A stretch of 20,640 nt of DNA, taken from CAZDGV01 sp964505195 (GTDB lineage Bacteria > Bacteroidota > Bacteroidia > Chitinophagales > Chitinophagaceae). Shown here piece after piece: positions 8,522 to 15,962 of the stretch. Below the pieces are notes generated by a model. The model worked only from the letters and a program-made list of their open reading frames with translations. It was not told where the DNA came from and did not search any database. The translations under genes and the position numbers were made by a program. How positions within the stretch are numbered: the stretch's first letter is position 1; every line of letters begins with the position of its first letter. Where the stretch lies: contig CAZDGV010000031.1 in NCBI GenBank assembly GCA_964505195.1, forward strand, positions 1 through 20,640, read 5' to 3'.

Positions 8522-8529
8522 CAAAGGTA
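8522..8529 (-). promoter_or_regulatory. Putative purF promoter (-7 element TACCTTTG)
   Basis: CAAAGGTA on the plus strand reads TACCTTTG on the coding strand, an exact match to the Bacteroidota -7 consensus TAnnTTTG. It would start a transcript about 13 nt before the purF ATG. No TTG box at the expected 17-23 nt upstream was found, so only half of the promoter is supported. Confidence 0.5.
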
Positions 8530-8568
8530 CAAATTGCCTTGCAACTTCACGCGCTTTCGGGATGAAGT

Positions 8569-9114
8569 TTACAGCCCTTTCAAACACTCAGCCAGCCAGC
8601 AAAACTCAGTGGTAAATGCATCAATGCTTTTGCGAAAGCCTTCATCCAGAAGGGTTCCTTCGGCATCCAATTTTTTATCCACTGCGGGTACAACGAGCAT
8701 ATGGGGAGAGGCAATACCAAAAAAGGCATTTACCAGTAACTGCATTTGTTGTGTGGCACGCATGCCGCCCATCATGCCCGGCGATGCGGTAACAATGCCG
8801 AAGGCCTTACGGGCTTGTTTGGGGTAATGATCAAGCAGATTTTTTAAAGCAGGCGTATAGCTGCCGTTGTATTCCGGGCTAACCAATATAAAAGCATCTG
8901 CTTCGAATATGCGCTTACTGAGCGGTTTATAGGGATCGGGGGTTGTTTCAACAGAGGTAAAAACCTCCTGCAGTAGGGGAAGGTTCCACTCGCGCACATC
9001 AAGAATACCCACCTGATAATTGGGTCTGCTTGCTAAATGTGCTTTCAAAAAAAGGGCAACACGAAAACTAACACTGTCTTTACGCGGACTTCCGGAAATA
9101 ATTTCAATCTTCAT
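8569..9114 (-). CDS. NADPH-dependent FMN reductase-like flavoprotein, 181 aa
   Basis: This is a flavodoxin-fold protein of the NADPH-dependent FMN reductase family (YLR011w/ChrR/azoreductase-like). It has the phosphate-binding loop IISGSPRKDSVS (6-15), which grips FMN, and the hallmark VSPEYNGSYTPALKN (78-92), which contacts the isoalloxazine ring. It also has ASPGMMGG (110-117) and a tail rich in amphipathic helix. Family members reduce flavins, quinones, azo compounds or chromate with NAD(P)H in the cytoplasm, and the substrate cannot be told from sequence. Length (about 180 aa) is typical. It ends 65 nt before purF, which appears to have its own -7 element. The upstream neighbour is a pirin, and both are often linked to redox or quinone stress, although that pairing is only suggestive. 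Confidence 0.88.
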   Translation of the reverse strand: MKIEIISGSPRKDSVSFRVALFLKAHLASRPNYQVGILDVREWNLPLLQEVFTSVETTPDPYKPLSKRIFEADAFILVSPEYNGSYTPALKNLLDHYPKQARKAFGIVTASPGMMGGMRATQQMQLLVNAFFGIASPHMLVVPAVDKKLDAEGTLLDEGFRKSIDAFTTEFCWLAECLKGL

Positions 9115-9229
9115 CTTTCGCTCGATATGGATTTAGGGAACATTAATGCTTTAAGTAACAATACTTCGATAAAAGGGTTTGCTTCGTATTAAAATATTTC
9201 GCGAAGCTGCCTTTTTTCAAATCATTCTA

Positions 9230-9937
9230 TTAAATCGGGATTTCCATTACCAAAACACTTGATTTCTGTTCTGTTTTTATGTCAAAAGTAGTTGTATCGC
9301 TTATGCACAATCCATCGCGCTGCACAAGCGCTATGTTTCCAACACTGATTTTTCCTTCCAGTACAAACAGGTAAACTCCGTTGCCTTCCTTTTTGAGGGA
9401 ATAGCTAATTTCTTTTTGCGCGTCGAGTTGGCCCATATGAAACCATGCATCCTGATGAATCCAAACGCCCTCGTTGTTTGGGTTGGGACTTAATACCTGA
9501 AGCAGCTGGTTCTGCATTTTTTGTTGGGGCATAGTCCATTGATCGTACCGAGGTGTAACCTGTTGGCGATTAGGAAGAATCCATATTTGCAAAAACTTCA
9601 CTTCCCGGTCGCTATTGGCATTCATTTCACTGTGTCTTATGCCGCTGCCTGCGCTCATCACCTGAATATCGCCTGCTTTGATGATGGCTTCATTGCCCAT
9701 ACTATCGCGGTGTTTTAAATCACCGCTAAGCGGTATGGAAATTATTTCCATATTCTGGTGCGGGTGTGTTCCAAAGCCCATGCCGGCAGCAACAGTATCA
9801 TCGTTGAGTACGCGCAGTGCGCCAAACTGTATTTTCTCCGGATCATAGTAGGAAGCAAAACTGAAACTATGATAGCTCTTCAACCATCCATGATCGGCAT
9901 AGCCTCTTTGATCCGCTTTGTGTACAATTGTTTTCAT
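9230..9937 (-). CDS. Pirin family protein (bicupin), 235 aa
   Basis: The start MKTIVHKADQRG is the usual pirin opening, so the ATG at 9937 is chosen over the TTG-started extension to 9961. The N-terminal cupin has the metal-binding set: H58 and H60 in FGTHPHQNMEI, and H102 and E104 in GSGIRHSEMN. The second cupin (about 140-235) has no such ligands, as in other pirins. Length matches E. coli YhhW (231 aa), which has quercetin 2,3-dioxygenase activity in vitro. In bacteria pirins have also been linked to redox sensing and central metabolism, so the role here is open. A 115-nt spacer without a clear promoter separates it from the flavoprotein gene downstream. An inverted repeat GTTGCA / TGCAAC overlaps its upstream region. 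Confidence 0.92.
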   Translation of the reverse strand: MKTIVHKADQRGYADHGWLKSYHSFSFASYYDPEKIQFGALRVLNDDTVAAGMGFGTHPHQNMEIISIPLSGDLKHRDSMGNEAIIKAGDIQVMSAGSGIRHSEMNANSDREVKFLQIWILPNRQQVTPRYDQWTMPQQKMQNQLLQVLSPNPNNEGVWIHQDAWFHMGQLDAQKEISYSLKKEGNGVYLFVLEGKISVGNIALVQRDGLCISDTTTFDIKTEQKSSVLVMEIPI

Positions 9938-9969
9938 GTTGCATATAGTATTACAATGCAAATTGCAAC
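9938..9969. repeat. Inverted repeat directly upstream of the pirin gene
   Basis: GTTGCA (9938-9943) and TGCAAC (9964-9969) are perfect inverted copies 20 nt apart, abutting the pirin ATG. Inside the right half, TGCAA-A-TTGCA (9957-9967) is itself a palindrome. This could be an operator. No regulator is known, and short AT-rich palindromes arise easily by chance. Confidence 0.3.
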
Positions 9970-9982
9970 TTTTGTTCCACTA

Positions 9983-10010
9983 TGAAAAAAGCCTGCAAAA
10001 GCAGGCTTCA
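9983..10010 (-). terminator. Rho-independent terminator (minus strand)
   Basis: On the minus strand AAGCCTGC, loop TTTT and GCAGGCTT form a perfect 8-bp stem (arms 10001-10008 and 9989-9996), followed by TTTTTTC. This is a textbook terminator. It lies about 205 nt past the stop of the REC-only regulator at 10214, so it ends either the kinase operon mRNA or a separate short RNA. Confidence 0.88.
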
Positions 10011-10213
10011 TAGATTGACAGATCTCGAATCTCTAGGTTTCAAGGCATTGGATTTTACAGACGGGATCCAAAATTAAACCCCAATCTTTCAATCATAACC
10101 AAAAAGTTTCGCCATTAGGGGATATTCCTGTTGTTATGTTCTTGATTTGTTTACGCTAAGCTAGATAGTCTTATCTAATTTATGTTTGTTTTGATTGTGT
10201 CTTATTTCACCCT
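10011..10213. other. Non-coding region downstream of the response-regulator operon
   Basis: No ORF of meaningful length is present on either strand, and none of the minus-strand frames resembles the LuxR-type HTH that the REC-only gene lacks. Visible structures are TAGATA-N4-TATCTA (10162-10177), AGATT-N11-AATCT (10012-10032), and an exact TAnnTTTG match on the minus strand (10069-10076). The last could start a roughly 80-nt RNA ending at the terminator at 9983-10010. Confidence 0.5.
10069..10103 (-). promoter_or_regulatory. Candidate promoter for a short RNA
   Basis: On the minus strand TTTG (10100-10103) is followed, after 23 nt, by TAATTTTG (10069-10076), which fits TTG-N17-23-TAnnTTTG at the long end of the spacing range. 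There is no gene directly downstream, only the terminator. In such AT-rich DNA a chance match is quite possible. Confidence 0.3.
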
Positions 10214-10621
10214 TTAATACAGCAGGTTCACCTCTTCTGAAACATAATATGCTCCATCATAAACCTGTAAGATGGCTTGAATCATTTCATCTTTGCGTGA
10301 GGTTTTGGGAATAAATCCATGTGCACCAATCTCTATGAGTCGCTTTGCATAGCAGGGATCGTTGTGAACGGAGGTGCCTAAAATTTTAATGTGCTCATAC
10401 TTTTTCCTGATGCTTTCACTTGCTTCAAAACCATTGATGGGCGACATGTTAATGTCGAGCAGCACCACATCTGTGTTCACCCTTTCTAATGTTTCTAATA
10501 CTTCTTTCCCATTCGCACATTCGCCAACAATTTCAATACGCTCATCCGAGTTGAGAATAATTTTCCAAATTTCTCTTACTGGTGCAAAATCATCAGCGAT
10601 GACAACTTTAATCTTTTTCAT
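10214..10621 (-). CDS. Single-domain response regulator (REC only), 135 aa
   Basis: A complete receiver domain is visible: acidic pair D10/D11, phospho-acceptor Asp56 in VVLLDINMSP, a Thr/Ser switch in ILGTSVHND (about 84), and Lys106 in FIPKTSRKDEMIQAIL. It aligns residue for residue with the receiver of the neighbouring REC-HTH protein, with the same Asp56 and Lys106, and is clearly its paralogue. It stops right after the last receiver helix, without a DNA-binding domain. Such single-domain regulators act by protein contact, or as phosphate sinks or relays. It is the last gene of the kinase operon, 25 nt downstream of the REC-HTH gene. A truncated NarL-type regulator is the alternative, but no HTH remnant is readable in the 200 nt beyond its stop. 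Confidence 0.88.
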   Translation of the reverse strand: MKKIKVVIADDFAPVREIWKIILNSDERIEIVGECANGKEVLETLERVNTDVVLLDINMSPINGFEASESIRKKYEHIKILGTSVHNDPCYAKRLIEIGAHGFIPKTSRKDEMIQAILQVYDGAYYVSEEVNLLY

Positions 10622-10646
10622 AAGCAGTTAGTGTTTAGTGGGTTAG

Positions 10647-11297
10647 TTATAGTATAAACTTAGTATCATTTAACAAATTCAACAAACTTGCGGTGTTTTT
10701 TTGATTAAGTTTTTTTAAAATATTATGCCGATGAACCTGCACAGTTTTGTATGATATATGCAACTGCGCTGCAATTTCTTTGGAAGTGAGGCCGCGCTTT
10801 ACCATTTTTAAAATGTCGAGTTCCTTTTCCGTCAGTTTTGAGAAATTCACTTTTTTTCCACTTCCATGATTATCCGAAATCAGTTCATCCGCTAATTGCT
10901 GCTGTATGTCGGAGCTGATGAATCTTTTATTATTCATGACAGTCAAAATGGCCTGAATCATTTCATCTTTTCTAGCGTTTTTACTCACGTATCCCGAGGC
11001 GCCCGACTTAATCATTTTTCTTACTACCGCTGGCTCGTCGTGCATGGAAACGGCCAGTATCTTAATTGCGGGTTTGCGTTTGAGAATGAGCTCTGCCATT
11101 TCAAAGCCAGTTACAGGCTTCATGTTAATGTCGAGCAGTACCACATCTACGGGGCGTTTTTCAATAATTTCGAAGGTGGCATCGGCGCCGCTAACTACAT
11201 CCACTACTTCCATTCTGTTGTCGGCTTCCAGAATGCTTTTCCAGGCATGACCAACTAGCAGATGATCATCAATGATGAGAATCCTAAATTTATTCAT
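10647..11297 (-). CDS. NarL/FixJ-family response regulator (REC plus LuxR-type HTH), 216 aa
   Basis: The receiver domain (about 3-122) has D10/D11, phospho-acceptor Asp56 (VVLLDINMKP), a Ser switch in ILAVSMHDE, and Lys106 in YVSKNARKD. A linker of about 30 residues leads to a LuxR/GerE-type helix-turn-helix (about 152-212), with the signature LTEKELDILKMVKRGLTSKE followed by IAAQLHISYKTVQVHRHNIL. It is therefore a DNA-binding transcription factor activated by phosphorylation. It starts 11 nt downstream of the kinase stop, so the HisKA_3-type kinase next door is its obvious partner; HisKA_3 kinases typically pair with NarL-type regulators. The target genes are not evident from the sequence. 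Confidence 0.94.
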   Translation of the reverse strand: MNKFRILIIDDHLLVGHAWKSILEADNRMEVVDVVSGADATFEIIEKRPVDVVLLDINMKPVTGFEMAELILKRKPAIKILAVSMHDEPAVVRKMIKSGASGYVSKNARKDEMIQAILTVMNNKRFISSDIQQQLADELISDNHGSGKKVNFSKLTEKELDILKMVKRGLTSKEIAAQLHISYKTVQVHRHNILKKLNQKNTASLLNLLNDTKFIL

Positions 11298-11308
11298 GTG
11301 TTTACAGG

Positions 11309-14200
11309 TTAGAGCGGAATTTCCACCACCACAGTACAGCCCTTACCCAGACTGCTGTTTATTTGAAAGCTTCCGCCATATATTTCTACCCGCGCCACGG
11401 TGCTGTTTAGACCAATGCCTTTTTTGGTATTGATGGCATCAAAGCCTTTTCCATCATCTTTTACAATTAGCCGCACATTTTTTTTGCGCGTTTTTTCAAG
11501 AATGATGAAACAGTTGATGGCGCCGGAATACTTGATTACATTGTTCAGTAATTCCTGACATATTCGGTAGAGTACGAGGCTTTTTTCATTGCTGAGTTCG
11601 TGTACAATATCTGTTCCTGCATTTACAGAAAAGCGAATGGAACTTGCTTTGGCTACCAAGCTAACCAGATCTCTGATGGCAACAGTCAAACCTATGTCGC
11701 GTAAAATGGGCGGGGTAAGCTGCCTGCTTAACAATCGAATTTCCTCAATGCCCCTGCGAATTAAAGCTCTGATTTCTTGAACGGTATTGGGCGACTGAAA
11801 TGACTCGCTTTCTGCAAGCTCGAGGTAAAGACTAGCGGTAGTTAAAATTTGGTTCACATTATCATGCAGCTCTCTTCCAATAAATGCTCTTTCTTTTTCC
11901 TGAGCATCTAGTACAGCTTCATTGATCTTACGCTGTGCACTCACTTGTTCGCGTACCAGCTTTTCATTCAGTCGCTCTTTTTCTGTAATGTCTTCAATGG
12001 TACCGAGCATACGCAGTGGTTCATTTTTACCTCCATACCGAATGATGCCCCGCGAATGCATGTTCCTGTAGGAGCCATCGGCTATTTTAAAGCGGTAAAT
12101 GCCCGACCAGTTCGCTTTTTTGTTTTCCACGCAAGCTTTAAACGTTTCTTCTACCCTTTGTCTGTCTTCGGGATGTATAAGATTGACACTAAACTCTCCC
12201 TTTTTTGTTTCCGGCTCCTGTTTATAACCCGTAACATGATAAAATACTTCATTCAATTCAACTTCGTCTGTAACGAGATTCCATTCATATATAATCTGAT
12301 TGGTAGCAGCGGAAATAGCACTGTAGCGATCGTTCAGGTTTCTGATGGACTCTTCCGCTTGTTTTTCTTTACTCACATCACGATAAAAAACAGAAATACC
12401 TCCTGTACGTGTTGGGTATATTTTAATACTGAACCATCTTCCGATATCTCCTACATAGAGATAGTGGGTCATTTGTTCAGGCTGCTTGGTTTTTTTTACT
12501 TTCTCAAATGCATCATAAAAAAGGTCAATGGCCTCCGGGAATACCTGCCAAATATTCTTTCCCAAAAGCGATGCTACATCTTTGCCGATATAACTCGCAC
12601 CGCTTTCGTTGATAAACGATATATTATATGCCTCATCTACTACATAAAACCCATCCTGTATGCTTAAAAGAATGGTATCCGACAAATCTGCATGTGCTTC
12701 GAGTTCATTTTCATATTGCTTCATTCGGGTTACGTCTACAGCAATGCCTACTATACGAAACGTTTTACCTTGAAAAACATCCGATTCGGCAACCAATCTT
12801 ATCCATTTTTGGTTCCCCTGTTTTGTTGTAATTTCAAAAATCTCATCACATCTGTTTTTACCTAGGAGGCAATTTTGGAAATGATCCTCTGCCTTTTCCC
12901 GGTCATCCTTGCTTGTGAAGTTGGAAAAAAAATCTTCTAGGGTTGGTTCATAAAGTGTATCGGTTTCGTACAAGGCCTTCATTTCACTATTCCATATAAC
13001 TTTATTTTGTATGATGTCAAACTCAAATATTCCAACTTTTCCAACTTGGCTACTTTTTTCTAACAGACGTGAATTTCTTTTTTGAGTTGTGATATCGTAA
13101 AGAATACTTATCGCCCCTTTAATTTTTCCGGCAGTATTGTAAATGGGGGCACTGCTGATTAGCACATCAAGCATTTCTCCATTCTTTTTCGTCAGCTTAA
13201 CTTCAAATGTTTCTGGGGCTATAGTATTTATTTTTTTTTCATTCGGTAGAAAAAGAAGCGAAGTGTCTTGACCAAGTAGTTCAGCCTCGCTATACCCTGT
13301 AAGATTGCATAAGGATTTTTGAACATGTGTGATTTTTTCTGAAGTATCCACTTCCATCAATCCAATGTTCATGCTTTCAATGAGTCGTGTGAATTTTTGT
13401 TCGTTTTGTTGAATTTCAACATTTTCCTTTTCTGATTTTGTAATATCACGTATTAGTAATAATGATCGCTCTATACCCACCGGAAAAATCCGTGCCTCCC
13501 ATACTGAAACACGTTTTTTATTTGTAACGGTAAATTCATACTTGCCCGCTTGGCGCTCTCTTAAGCATTTTTTTACAATTGCAGTAATACCATTTCCATG
13601 TTCCAGTAAGTCGCCAATATTTCGGCCTACGACCTTTTCCTGATTCTGAAACAAGTGCATGTTTGCAGGTGCATGATAAACCAATATATTTCCTGATGCA
13701 TCTACCTCAATCAGCATATCGGGCAGTGCTTCTAAAATTTCAGTGCTTTGTTGTGTGCCGTCTTTTGTACTGTTTACTGCTCTATTTCTCGATTCTTGGT
13801 TTATAAGCCTGCGCATGCTGCCATAGATCCGAGTAGTTTTTCCATCGCTTGCAACGGGTTTTCCCATAATGGCAAGTGTATGTGGTTGTCCTTTAGCGCT
13901 AAGAATATCTATATAGGTTTCAAAAGGTATTCCATGGGCAATGCAATCTGCAATGGCCTTGTTTAAGGCGTCTTTTTCGGATTCGTTTATACAAAAGCCG
14001 AGTAGTTTTTTCAGGTCCGGCTCGTATTGCTCCGGCACTTGAAATAATGCGCGCACTACTAGCGACCAGCACATGTTGCCTGTACGAGTATCCAGTTCCC
14101 AAAAACCCGCCTGTGTAATAGAGCCGCTGTGAGTTGCTGTTTCATTTATGGCATTTTCGCGGCTTTTATGTATATCGGATATATGTTTACTTTTAGGCAT
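11309..14200 (-). CDS. Soluble multi-PAS sensor histidine kinase (HisKA_3 type), 963 aa
   Basis: No signal peptide or membrane segment is visible, so it should sense a cytoplasmic cue. I count six PAS-like units: about 28-135, 152-255, 268-375, 383-495, 505-612 and 622-742. Several end in the typical D-[IV]-T or D-V-S exit (RDITKSEK, YDITTQKR, VDVTRMK, RDVSKEK, EDITEKER). The dimerisation helix has the HisKA_3 motif IGRELHDNVNQIL with phosphorylated His779. The ATPase part has an N box (LLNNVIKYSG, 884-893), a G1 box (DDGKGFD, 915-921) and GIGLNS (928-933). It probably phosphorylates the REC-HTH regulator 11 nt downstream and perhaps the REC-only paralogue after it. The PAS ligands (haem, flavin or small molecule) cannot be told; the units differ enough that they may not all bind cofactors. 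The ATG at 14200 follows a 300-nt spacer. Confidence 0.93.
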   Translation of the reverse strand: MPKSKHISDIHKSRENAINETATHSGSITQAGFWELDTRTGNMCWSLVVRALFQVPEQYEPDLKKLLGFCINESEKDALNKAIADCIAHGIPFETYIDILSAKGQPHTLAIMGKPVASDGKTTRIYGSMRRLINQESRNRAVNSTKDGTQQSTEILEALPDMLIEVDASGNILVYHAPANMHLFQNQEKVVGRNIGDLLEHGNGITAIVKKCLRERQAGKYEFTVTNKKRVSVWEARIFPVGIERSLLLIRDITKSEKENVEIQQNEQKFTRLIESMNIGLMEVDTSEKITHVQKSLCNLTGYSEAELLGQDTSLLFLPNEKKINTIAPETFEVKLTKKNGEMLDVLISSAPIYNTAGKIKGAISILYDITTQKRNSRLLEKSSQVGKVGIFEFDIIQNKVIWNSEMKALYETDTLYEPTLEDFFSNFTSKDDREKAEDHFQNCLLGKNRCDEIFEITTKQGNQKWIRLVAESDVFQGKTFRIVGIAVDVTRMKQYENELEAHADLSDTILLSIQDGFYVVDEAYNISFINESGASYIGKDVASLLGKNIWQVFPEAIDLFYDAFEKVKKTKQPEQMTHYLYVGDIGRWFSIKIYPTRTGGISVFYRDVSKEKQAEESIRNLNDRYSAISAATNQIIYEWNLVTDEVELNEVFYHVTGYKQEPETKKGEFSVNLIHPEDRQRVEETFKACVENKKANWSGIYRFKIADGSYRNMHSRGIIRYGGKNEPLRMLGTIEDITEKERLNEKLVREQVSAQRKINEAVLDAQEKERAFIGRELHDNVNQILTTASLYLELAESESFQSPNTVQEIRALIRRGIEEIRLLSRQLTPPILRDIGLTVAIRDLVSLVAKASSIRFSVNAGTDIVHELSNEKSLVLYRICQELLNNVIKYSGAINCFIILEKTRKKNVRLIVKDDGKGFDAINTKKGIGLNSTVARVEIYGGSFQINSSLGKGCTVVVEIPL

Positions 14201-14500
14201 AATTTCATCTAATATACATGTTATTAATTACTTTACATACAAGTTTAAATTAGTATTTATTCTGAAATTTAGGGAAAACGGGTAATATTTAGCCAAAATG
14301 TAAATACAATCCTTTGTAAATCAATACATTAATAATTATTCCTGTACGCTATATTACAATAGGATAAACGAAATCCGTTTATTTTTTGGATGAAAGAGCC
14401 AAATTATTTTTAAACGGAATTGAAATAGAGAACCAAAGCGAAACCTCGTTTTAAGGTTGCTCAGTTGGATGGGAGTTTGCGACTTGGGTAATTAAAGAAT
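14201..14500. other. AT-rich spacer upstream of the kinase operon
   Basis: This 300-nt stretch holds no ORF worth calling. On the minus strand TTG, 19 nt and TACATTTTG (14294-14302) resemble the Bacteroidota promoter with one extra T in the -7 box, a weak candidate for the kinase operon. ATAAACG (14364-14370) and CGTTTAT (14376-14382) form a 7-bp hairpin followed on the plus strand by six T. No gene ends there on the plus strand, so its role is unclear; it may loosely end the SurA-like transcript. Confidence 0.4.
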
Positions 14501-15865
14501 CTAAGGCTTCCCTTTTACAGCGTCGAGGATGGTTTGAATGGGGGCGCAGCCTTTGTACTCATCATCAATTTGCACAAAAAAGGTTTTGGCATTTTTCAGA
14601 ATCCAGTTTTCAAGTGCCTCTTCTTTTTTTTCATCCAGTGCACGGGAAGCAATTTTACTGTAATCGTCTTTTAAATTTTCGCGATGCGGCTCTGTACGGC
14701 TAAGCAAGTGCACCAGCTTTACGCCCTTCTTACCTCCTCTCTCGTCGGTAAAGGGCTTGGGTTGTGAAAATTCACCGGGCTTCAAGGTTTGCAACATGAG
14801 CACCGTTTCTTTATCGAGCTGATCAATGGTAATAAAATTAGAGCCATCGGCACCGGTGCGTCTTCCACCGGTAAACTTGCTGCTCTCGTCGTCGCTGTAC
14901 TTACTTACGGCTTCACCAAAGCCAATTTGTTTTGTAAGGAGTTTGGAACGAACGGTATCGAGCCGGTTGATAGCCATTTGAATATCATCTTCATTAATAC
15001 GTGGTGTTTTTAAAATATGGCGCACTGAAACCTCATCGCCATTGCGACTTACGCATTGTATGATATGATAACCAAATTTTGATTTGATCACGCGGGATAT
15101 CTGTCCTTCTTTCAAACTCATTGCTGTATTGAAGAAAGTAGGATCCCATTGTTTATCGTTTCGATTCAGCACGTAAAACCCGCCGGTTTGTTTGCTACCC
15201 GGGTCATCGGTGTACTGCGATGCCAATACCTCAAAGCGTCTGCCTCCGCGTTCAACCTGTTCCTTATACTCCTGTAATTGCTCACGCGCATATTCTTCCA
15301 TTTCCCTGCCTGCCTTGGGATAAATAATGATTTCTCCTAGCTCGAGCTCTGTTTCATAGAAAGCGAGGGAGTCTTTCGGAATTTTTTCGAAATACTGTTT
15401 TACTTCGGTGGGGGTAATTTTTACGCCGCCCACAATTTTGTTGCGCATGTTCTGTGCCAGCTTTCCTTCACGAATGGGCGTGCGCATTTCCTCTCGAAAC
15501 TGATAAATGGTTTTGCCGGTGATTTGCTCAATCACTTCCTTTGAGCCGTATTGCTGAATAAAATAGCGGATGCGGTTGTCTACATCGGCTTCCACTTCAT
15601 CTTCTCCCACCACCAATGAATCTTTCTCCGCCTGTAATGCCAGCATTTTTTCTACTACGATGCGTTGTACCAGAAAACAGTTTGCATCGGCAGGTAAATC
15701 AATTTCCTGCCGGCGTGCATCGGCAATCTGGTTATCAATGTCTGATTTGAGAATGATGCGATCGCCTACCACGCCAATGATTTTATCGGCTACTACTTTT
15801 TTGGGTTGTGCCCATGTTGTGTACTGTAGGCATAAAAATCCGATCGCGCAAAACAAATGTTTCAT
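14501..15865 (-). CDS. SurA-like periplasmic peptidyl-prolyl isomerase, 454 aa
   Basis: A signal peptide (MKHLFCAIGFLCLQYTTWAQ) precedes a SurA_N-type chaperone region (about residues 25-160: IIGVVGDRIILKSDID, FLVQRIVVEKMLALQAEKD). Two parvulin (PPIC rotamase) domains follow. The first (about 175-275) holds ELGEIIIYPKA, FEVLASQYTDDPGSKQTGG and SKFGYHIIQ. The second (about 280-392) holds SVRHILKTP, FGEAVSKYSDDESSKFTGG and LKPGEFSQP. Such proteins help outer-membrane proteins fold. SurA itself has the same order, but low identity is expected, so a gene name is withheld. An earlier in-frame ATG exists at 15880. I prefer 15865 because it begins the signal peptide directly, and a -7 element at 15886-15893 would start the transcript at about 15880. 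The gene is 82-97 nt downstream of infB and likely separate from it. Confidence 0.92.
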   Translation of the reverse strand: MKHLFCAIGFLCLQYTTWAQPKKVVADKIIGVVGDRIILKSDIDNQIADARRQEIDLPADANCFLVQRIVVEKMLALQAEKDSLVVGEDEVEADVDNRIRYFIQQYGSKEVIEQITGKTIYQFREEMRTPIREGKLAQNMRNKIVGGVKITPTEVKQYFEKIPKDSLAFYETELELGEIIIYPKAGREMEEYAREQLQEYKEQVERGGRRFEVLASQYTDDPGSKQTGGFYVLNRNDKQWDPTFFNTAMSLKEGQISRVIKSKFGYHIIQCVSRNGDEVSVRHILKTPRINEDDIQMAINRLDTVRSKLLTKQIGFGEAVSKYSDDESSKFTGGRRTGADGSNFITIDQLDKETVLMLQTLKPGEFSQPKPFTDERGGKKGVKLVHLLSRTEPHRENLKDDYSKIASRALDEKKEEALENWILKNAKTFFVQIDDEYKGCAPIQTILDAVKGKP

Positions 15866-15885
15866 ACTCATTCGAATCATGTGTT

Positions 15886-15893
15886 CAAAAATA
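15886..15893 (-). promoter_or_regulatory. Putative promoter of the SurA-like gene (-7 element TATTTTTG)
   Basis: CAAAAATA on the plus strand reads TATTTTTG on the coding strand, an exact TAnnTTTG match. It lies 20 nt before the preferred ATG and within the spacer after infB. No TTG box is found at the right distance upstream, so support is partial. Confidence 0.4.
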
Positions 15894-15962
15894 CCTGCAT
15901 CAGCTAGCTTTGCAGCAGCCGACGCTATGATTTAACAAAGGTTTTGATTGCCTTTTGTTTTT

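Noticed and set aside
8504..8587. N-terminal 28-codon extension of purF from a GTG
   Set aside because: It would put residues before the Cys nucleophile that are not family-like, overlaps the flavoprotein gene, and lies over a probable purF promoter element.
10018..10036. tRNA-like T-arm (GAGATTCGAGATCT on the minus strand)
   Set aside because: No D arm, anticodon arm or acceptor stem can be fitted around it; only a small hairpin.
10011..10213. Remnant of an HTH domain downstream of the REC-only regulator
   Set aside because: None of the three frames on the coding strand shows a LuxR-type HTH pattern; many stops.
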